Assembly: GCA_964628835.1 (NCBI GenBank)
Contig: CAZVME010000098.1
Coordinates: 1 to 10,136 of the forward strand
Direction of reading: 5' to 3'
Length of the DNA stretch: 10,136 nt
Origin: JAAGZL01 sp964628835
GTDB lineage: Bacteria; Pseudomonadota; Gammaproteobacteria; Chromatiales; Chromatiaceae
The translations under genes were made by a program, and so were the position numbers. The number at the start of each line of letters is the position of its first letter. Within the stretch, counting starts at the first letter, position 1. The notes under the pieces were generated by a model that saw nothing but the letters and a program-made list of their open reading frames with translations, had not been told where the DNA came from and made no database searches. Of the stretch, positions 6,617 through 10,136 are shown piece after piece.

Positions 6617-7990
6617 ATGAAAATAATCATTCTTGGTGCAGGGCAGGTTGGTACTTCCGTGGCCGAAAATCTGACCATGGAAGACAACGATATTACGATC
6701 ATCGATAAAAACGGTGATCTGCTGAAGGCGTTGGAAGATCGCCTGGATCTGCGCACCATCCAGGGCCATGCGGCATATCCTGACGTGCTGCTGCAGGCAG
6801 GCGCGGAGGATGCAGATATGATTCTCGCGGTCACCAATAGCGATGAGACCAACATGGTGGCGTGCCAGGTGGCCTACAGCCTGTTTCGCACCCCAACCAA
6901 GATTGCGCGCGTCAGGTCCCAGGGTTTTCTCAAATATCCCGAGCTATTCAAAAATGATGTACTGCCGGTGGATCTTCTGATCAGTCCCGAGCAGCTGGTT
7001 ACCGACTACATCTTTCGTCTCATCAAGTATCCCGGCGCCCTTCAGGTTCTGGACTTTGCCGGTGGCAGAATCCGGCTGGTGGCGGTCCGGGCCTACCATG
7101 GCGGTCCGCTGGTGGGGCATAAACTCAAGACCCTGTACGATCACATGCCGGATGTGGATGCCCGGGTGGCGGCCATCTACCGCAAGGGTAAGGCGATACT
7201 GCCTGAAGGCGATACCGTGGTTGAAGTGGATGATGAGGTGTTTTTTATCGCTGCGGTGGAGAATATCCGTGCAGTGATGAGTGAATTGCGGCGACTGGAA
7301 AATCCGTTCAAACGGGTGATCATTGCTGGTGGAGGGAACATCGGCCGCCGCTTGGCGCTGGATCTGCAGCAGAACTATCAGGTGAAGGTGATTGACCGCG
7401 GCAAACAGCGGTCAAAACAGTTGGCCGAAGAGCTGGATCGCTGCATCGTATTGCATGGTGATGGTGCGGATGAAGATCTGCTGCTGGATGAGAATATTGA
7501 GAATACCGATGTGTTCTGTGCGATCACCAATGATGACGAGGCCAATATCCTGTCGGCGATGCTGGCCAAACGTTTGGGAGCGCGCAAGGTGATGGCGCTG
7601 ATCAACCGGGCCTCGTATGTGGATCTGGTGCAGAGCGGTCCCATTGATATAGCGATTTCTCCACAACAGGCAACCATCGGCAGTCTGCTGGCACACGTAC
7701 GACGGGGTGATGTTGAGGTGGTGCACTCCCTGCGCCGGGGTGCCGCCGAGGCGATTGAGGCCGTGGCCCATGGTGACTCCACATCCTCCAAAGTGGTGGG
7801 CAAGACGATAGAAGAGATTAAGCTTCCCAAGGGGACCAGTATTGGTGCGATCATGCGTGGCGAAGAGGTTCTGATCGCTCATCACGATACGGTGATTCAC
7901 TCGGAAGATCATGTAATCATGTTTTTGGTGGATAAGAGCCGTATTGCCGATGTGGAAAAGCTGTTTCAGGTGGGTGTCACCTTTCTATGA
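6617..7990 (+). CDS. trkA: Trk potassium uptake protein TrkA (NAD-binding RCK subunit)
   Basis: Cytoplasmic peripheral subunit that gates the TrkH potassium channel through nucleotide binding. The 457-residue length is within one residue of E. coli TrkA (458). Two RCK units are visible. The first has IIILGAGQVG with the Rossmann glycines at 7, 9 and 12 and acidic Asp30 at the end of the second strand (ITIID), followed by its RCK_C part (VRLVAVRAYHGGPLVGHKL). The second has VIIAGGGNIG with glycines from 238 to 243 and VKVIDRG, then a C-terminal RCK_C part (VVHSLRRGAAEAIEA, KLPKGTSIGAIMRG, HSEDHVIMFLVDK). All expected elements look intact. ATG 6617 gives the family N-terminus exactly; its ribosome site is weak (AGAG). 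In E. coli trkA follows rsmB; here the ntrYX module separates them. It precedes trkH by 64 bases, which probably lie in the same transcript. Confidence 0.97.
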   Translation: MKIIILGAGQVGTSVAENLTMEDNDITIIDKNGDLLKALEDRLDLRTIQGHAAYPDVLLQAGAEDADMILAVTNSDETNMVACQVAYSLFRTPTKIARVRSQGFLKYPELFKNDVLPVDLLISPEQLVTDYIFRLIKYPGALQVLDFAGGRIRLVAVRAYHGGPLVGHKLKTLYDHMPDVDARVAAIYRKGKAILPEGDTVVEVDDEVFFIAAVENIRAVMSELRRLENPFKRVIIAGGGNIGRRLALDLQQNYQVKVIDRGKQRSKQLAEELDRCIVLHGDGADEDLLLDENIENTDVFCAITNDDEANILSAMLAKRLGARKVMALINRASYVDLVQSGPIDIAISPQQATIGSLLAHVRRGDVEVVHSLRRGAAEAIEAVAHGDSTSSKVVGKTIEEIKLPKGTSIGAIMRGEEVLIAHHDTVIHSEDHVIMFLVDKSRIADVEKLFQVGVTFL

Positions 7991-8054
7991 TGGCGCTTTT
8001 GTCCCAGCCCGTTCCAGGCGTGCAGGTCATGCCACTGTTATGCGGTGAGAGTGT

Positions 8055-9506
8055 ATGAGATTTGCTGTGGTACAACGTATCCTCGGCATCCTTATGCTGG
8101 TGTTCAGCCTAGCCATGTTGCCGCCGATGTTGATCTCCCTGCTGTATGGTGATGGGGCCCTGCTAGCGTTCGTTATTGGGTTCTGCGGTATCTTTGTCAC
8201 CGGGACCCTATGCTGGTATCCAGTGCGCCGCCAGAAGCGCGAACTCAGGTTGCGGGACGGTTTTATGGTCGTGGTGATGTTCTGGACCGTGTTGGGACTG
8301 CTGGGTGCGGTTCCATTCATGCTGGCAGAACATCCGCATATGTCCATGACGGATGCGGTTTTTGAGTCCATTTCTGGTCTCACCACCACCGGGTCCACGG
8401 TGATAGTTGGTCTGGATGACCTGCCGAAATCCATCCTGTTTTATCGTCAGCAGCTACAGTGGCTGGGTGGTATGGGTATCATCGTGCTGGCGGTTGCGGT
8501 GCTGCCTATGTTGGGGATTGGTGGTATGCAGCTGTATCGGGCTGAGACCCCCGGCCCCATGAAGAACTCCAAACTAACCCCCAGGATTACCGAGACTGCA
8601 AAGGCCCTGTGGTTTATCTATCTGTGGTTGACCGTGGCCTGTGCTCTGGCCTTCTGGGCAGCTGGCATGACCTTGTTTGATGCCGTGTCCCACGCATTTT
8701 CCACCATCGCCATCGGTGGGTTTTCCACCCATGACCAAAGTATCGGTTATTTTGATAGCGCCCTGGTCGAGATTGTTGTGGTGCTATTTCTGCTGCTTTC
8801 CGGGATCAACTTCGCCCTGCATTTTGTGGCGGTAAAGCGCCGGGATATTTGGATCTATCTGCGTGATACCGAGTTCCTGTTCTATATAGTGGTGCTGGTG
8901 ACGGTTTCCGTACTGGCCAGTGCGGTGCTTTATTCGACTGGAACCTACTCAGATCTGGGTCGGGCCATCTCCAAGGGGGTGTTTCAGGCTGTGTCCATCG
9001 GCACTACAGCTGGATTTACCACCGCTGATTACTCGGTCTGGCCGGGGTTTGTGGCCATTCTCCTGCTGTTTTCCAGCTTTATTGGAGGTTGTGCCGGTTC
9101 TACCGGTGGTGGCATCAAGGTGATCCGTTTTCTACTTCTGATCAAACAGGGTATGCGCGAGATTAGCCGCCTGATACACCCCAGCGCCGAGATCCCGGTG
9201 CGGGTGGGTGGTAAGGTGATAGAGACCAGGGTGGTGGAGGCGGTGTGGGGCTTTTTCGCTCTATATGTGGCCTGCTTTGTAATGATGTACCTGGCGCTGT
9301 CCCTCACCGGATTGGATCTTATGACCTCATTTTCGGCCGTGGCGGCATCTATCAACAACCTGGGCCCCGGTCTCTCCACCGTGGCCTCCAACTATGCGGG
9401 GTTGAATGATCCTGCCAAGTGGATACTCTGTTTCGCCATGCTGTTAGGGCGGCTGGAGATCTTCACCCTGCTGGTACTGTTTTCCCGCACCTACTGGCGT
9501 ATGTAG
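8055..9506 (+). CDS. trkH: Trk potassium uptake protein TrkH (channel subunit)
   Basis: Polytopic inner-membrane channel for potassium, gated by TrkA. Its 483 residues match E. coli TrkH in length. All four selectivity-filter loops are visible in order: TTTGST (110-115), IGGFST (220-225), GTTAGFTT (316-323) and NNLGPGL (434-440), each with its filter glycine. The intramembrane gate segment in the third repeat is also present, IGGCAGSTGGGIK (343-355), and the C-terminal LLGRLEIFTLLVLF helix closes the fourth repeat. The N-terminal helices (RILGILMLVFSLAML, LLAFVIGFCGIFVTG) belong to the extra first pair of segments. ATG 8055 is chosen because it gives the family start; GGTGAGAG just upstream serves as a moderate ribosome site. 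The 64-base gap after trkA holds a short six-pair hairpin (8017-8033) but no obvious terminator, so trkA-trkH are probably co-transcribed. Nothing looks truncated or mutated. Confidence 0.97.
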   Translation: MRFAVVQRILGILMLVFSLAMLPPMLISLLYGDGALLAFVIGFCGIFVTGTLCWYPVRRQKRELRLRDGFMVVVMFWTVLGLLGAVPFMLAEHPHMSMTDAVFESISGLTTTGSTVIVGLDDLPKSILFYRQQLQWLGGMGIIVLAVAVLPMLGIGGMQLYRAETPGPMKNSKLTPRITETAKALWFIYLWLTVACALAFWAAGMTLFDAVSHAFSTIAIGGFSTHDQSIGYFDSALVEIVVVLFLLLSGINFALHFVAVKRRDIWIYLRDTEFLFYIVVLVTVSVLASAVLYSTGTYSDLGRAISKGVFQAVSIGTTAGFTTADYSVWPGFVAILLLFSSFIGGCAGSTGGGIKVIRFLLLIKQGMREISRLIHPSAEIPVRVGGKVIETRVVEAVWGFFALYVACFVMMYLALSLTGLDLMTSFSAVAASINNLGPGLSTVASNYAGLNDPAKWILCFAMLLGRLEIFTLLVLFSRTYWRM

Positions 9507-9519
9507 TTCCCTTTAGTTG

Positions 9520-9596
9520 CTCGGGGTTGGAGTCAATCCATCCACCCATATTATTTTTGCCTAAGGACGTCGGTTTGATTAACTCCGACCCCTGAG
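9520..9596. repeat. Imperfect inverted repeat after trkH (REP-like or terminator-like)
   Basis: The left arm 9523-9538 (GGGGTTGGAGTCAATC) pairs with the right arm 9577-9592 (GATTAACTCCGACCCC) over 16 positions, with one mismatch (9534/9581) and one G-T wobble. Three more outer pairs form after a one-base bulge (CTC 9520-9522 with GAG 9594-9596). The 38-base spacer contains ATTATTTTTGCC. It is the only strong structure in the 163-base gap between trkH and the next gene. It may limit read-through or be a dispersed palindrome; the GGGGT(C/T)GGAGT style recalls repeats near REP-associated transposases, from memory. Confidence 0.65.
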
Positions 9597-9656
9597 GTTG
9601 ATTCAGCCTTGGTTCATGCTCCCTTCCTTATCCTTAAATTGAATCTCAAACAATAT

Positions 9657-9662
9657 AGGAGG
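9657..9662 (+). promoter_or_regulatory. Perfect Shine-Dalgarno for the small exported protein
   Basis: AGGAGG with seven bases to ATG 9670. It is the strongest ribosome site in the window and supports this small frame as a real, well-translated gene. No convincing -35/-10 pair is visible in the AT-rich sequence upstream. Confidence 0.8.
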
Positions 9663-9669
9663 ATTTGTC

Positions 9670-10059
9670 ATGAAAAGGTATCTAACTGGAACGCTACTGT
9701 TTTTGCTGACCCTTGGTTTGGCCATGCCGGCCTTTGCCAGGACCTCACCGTATGACCTGGAGAGGTCTCAAATGCGGCGTATACAGCAGGGTATTATTTC
9801 AGGTGAATTGACCAGAAAAGAGGTCAAGATATTGCGTCTGGAGCAGCGCGATATTCGGCGTATGAAACGACACTTTATTAGAGATGGAAGAATCTCCCGG
9901 TATGAGCGCCGGATTCTGAGAAAACGCTACGCCAGGGCGGGTCGGCATATCTATCGCCTTACACATAACTACCGTACTCGTTACGTCTATGGCTCGTATG
10001 CTCCAGGGTATTATGGTGGCCAGGGTGTAGTCGGTTTCTCTTTCGGCCACAGATTTTGA
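9670..10059 (+). CDS. Small exported, arginine-rich protein of unknown function
   Basis: I cannot name this protein. It has 129 residues and a clean signal peptide: MKR, then a hydrophobic core (about 5-20), then a likely cleavage site after AFA (21-23), so it is predicted to be periplasmic or outer-surface. The mature part is very basic and helical, with two related units 28 residues apart: SGELTRKEVKIL (44-55) and DGRISRYERRIL (72-83), sharing G-x-[LI]-[TS]-x-x-E-x-x-x-[IL]-L. The second resembles half of an EF-hand loop but lacks enough acidic ligands to call calcium binding. RHIYRLTHN (92-100) closes the helical part. The tail (101-129) is rich in Tyr and Gly and ends VVGFSFGHRF, alternating with a terminal Phe as in outer-membrane strands, though one strand cannot make a barrel. 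It starts from a perfect AGGAGG, lies between two inverted repeats, and looks separate from the trk genes. Confidence 0.85.
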   Translation: MKRYLTGTLLFLLTLGLAMPAFARTSPYDLERSQMRRIQQGIISGELTRKEVKILRLEQRDIRRMKRHFIRDGRISRYERRILRKRYARAGRHIYRLTHNYRTRYVYGSYAPGYYGGQGVVGFSFGHRF

Positions 10060-10062
10060 GTC

Positions 10063-10121
10063 CGGTCGCCGCTGAGGTCAGGTCTGTTTAGATCAAAATA
10101 GTACCTGACCTCGATCGCCGC
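10063..10121. repeat. Palindrome flanked by short direct repeats (small inserted element?)
   Basis: GAGGTCAGGT (10074-10083) is a perfect inverted copy of ACCTGACCTC (10103-10112), separated by 19 AT-rich bases. Immediately outside lie direct copies of TCGCCGC, at 10066-10072 and 10115-10121; allowing one difference they extend to CGGTCGCCGC and CGATCGCCGC (10063-10072 and 10112-10121). The arrangement looks like a short palindromic element with a duplicated target. It starts just after the stop codon of the small exported gene, so it could also act as a transcript-end hairpin, although no T run follows. Confidence 0.6.
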
Positions 10122-10136
10122 AAAATTACATGTTGT

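Noticed and set aside
8017..8033. Hairpin GGCGTG/CATGCC between trkA and trkH
   Set aside because: Only six pairs with one wobble and no T run after it; easily chance in a 64-base gap.
9639..9656. TTGAAT ... CAATAT as a promoter for the small exported gene
   Set aside because: The two boxes are only six bases apart, far from a usable spacing.

Overview
The window reads as an ordinary chromosomal stretch of a free-living or symbiotic gammaproteobacterium. All eight genes lie on the + strand and are tightly packed. The proteins look most like those of the Chromatiales/sulfur-oxidiser part of the class. That placement is inference from gene order and protein flavour; there is no rRNA here to test it.

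Layout: fmt (1-928, start at or just outside the left edge), rsmB (921-2289, reading frame broken once at a run of eight G), a DUF4390-type exported protein (about 2326-2943), an NtrY-type membrane histidine kinase (2925-5177), an NtrX-type response regulator (5178-6545), trkA (6617-7990), trkH (8055-9506), then a more AT-rich tail. The tail holds a small exported basic protein (9670-10059) lying between two inverted repeats (9520-9596 and 10074-10112).

How the genes relate: fmt and rsmB serve translation (formylation of initiator tRNA; m5C967 of 16S rRNA). In E. coli the order is def-fmt-rsmB-trkA. Here the same backbone is kept, but DUF4390-ntrY-ntrX lies between rsmB and trkA, and trkH follows trkA. 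Overlaps or direct abutments link fmt/rsmB, DUF4390/ntrY and ntrY/ntrX, suggesting translational coupling. NtrY-NtrX would form an envelope-sensing phosphorelay, and TrkA-TrkH a potassium uptake system.

Points of interest: (1) the G8 frameshift in rsmB, which needs a +1 correction; (2) an NtrX with no GAFTGA loop, Arg for the Walker A Lys and His at the second arginine of the REDLxxR segment, so probably not a sigma-54 activator; (3) two more 8-base homopolymers, T8 and C8, in coding sequence; (4) a palindrome at the right edge flanked by short direct repeats, like a small inserted element; (5) an uncharacterised exported protein with two G-x-[LI]-[TS] repeat units. I found no CRISPR array, tRNA, rRNA, transposase or phage gene. 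Apart from these points the window is housekeeping sequence, and I do not see a convincing new multi-gene system.
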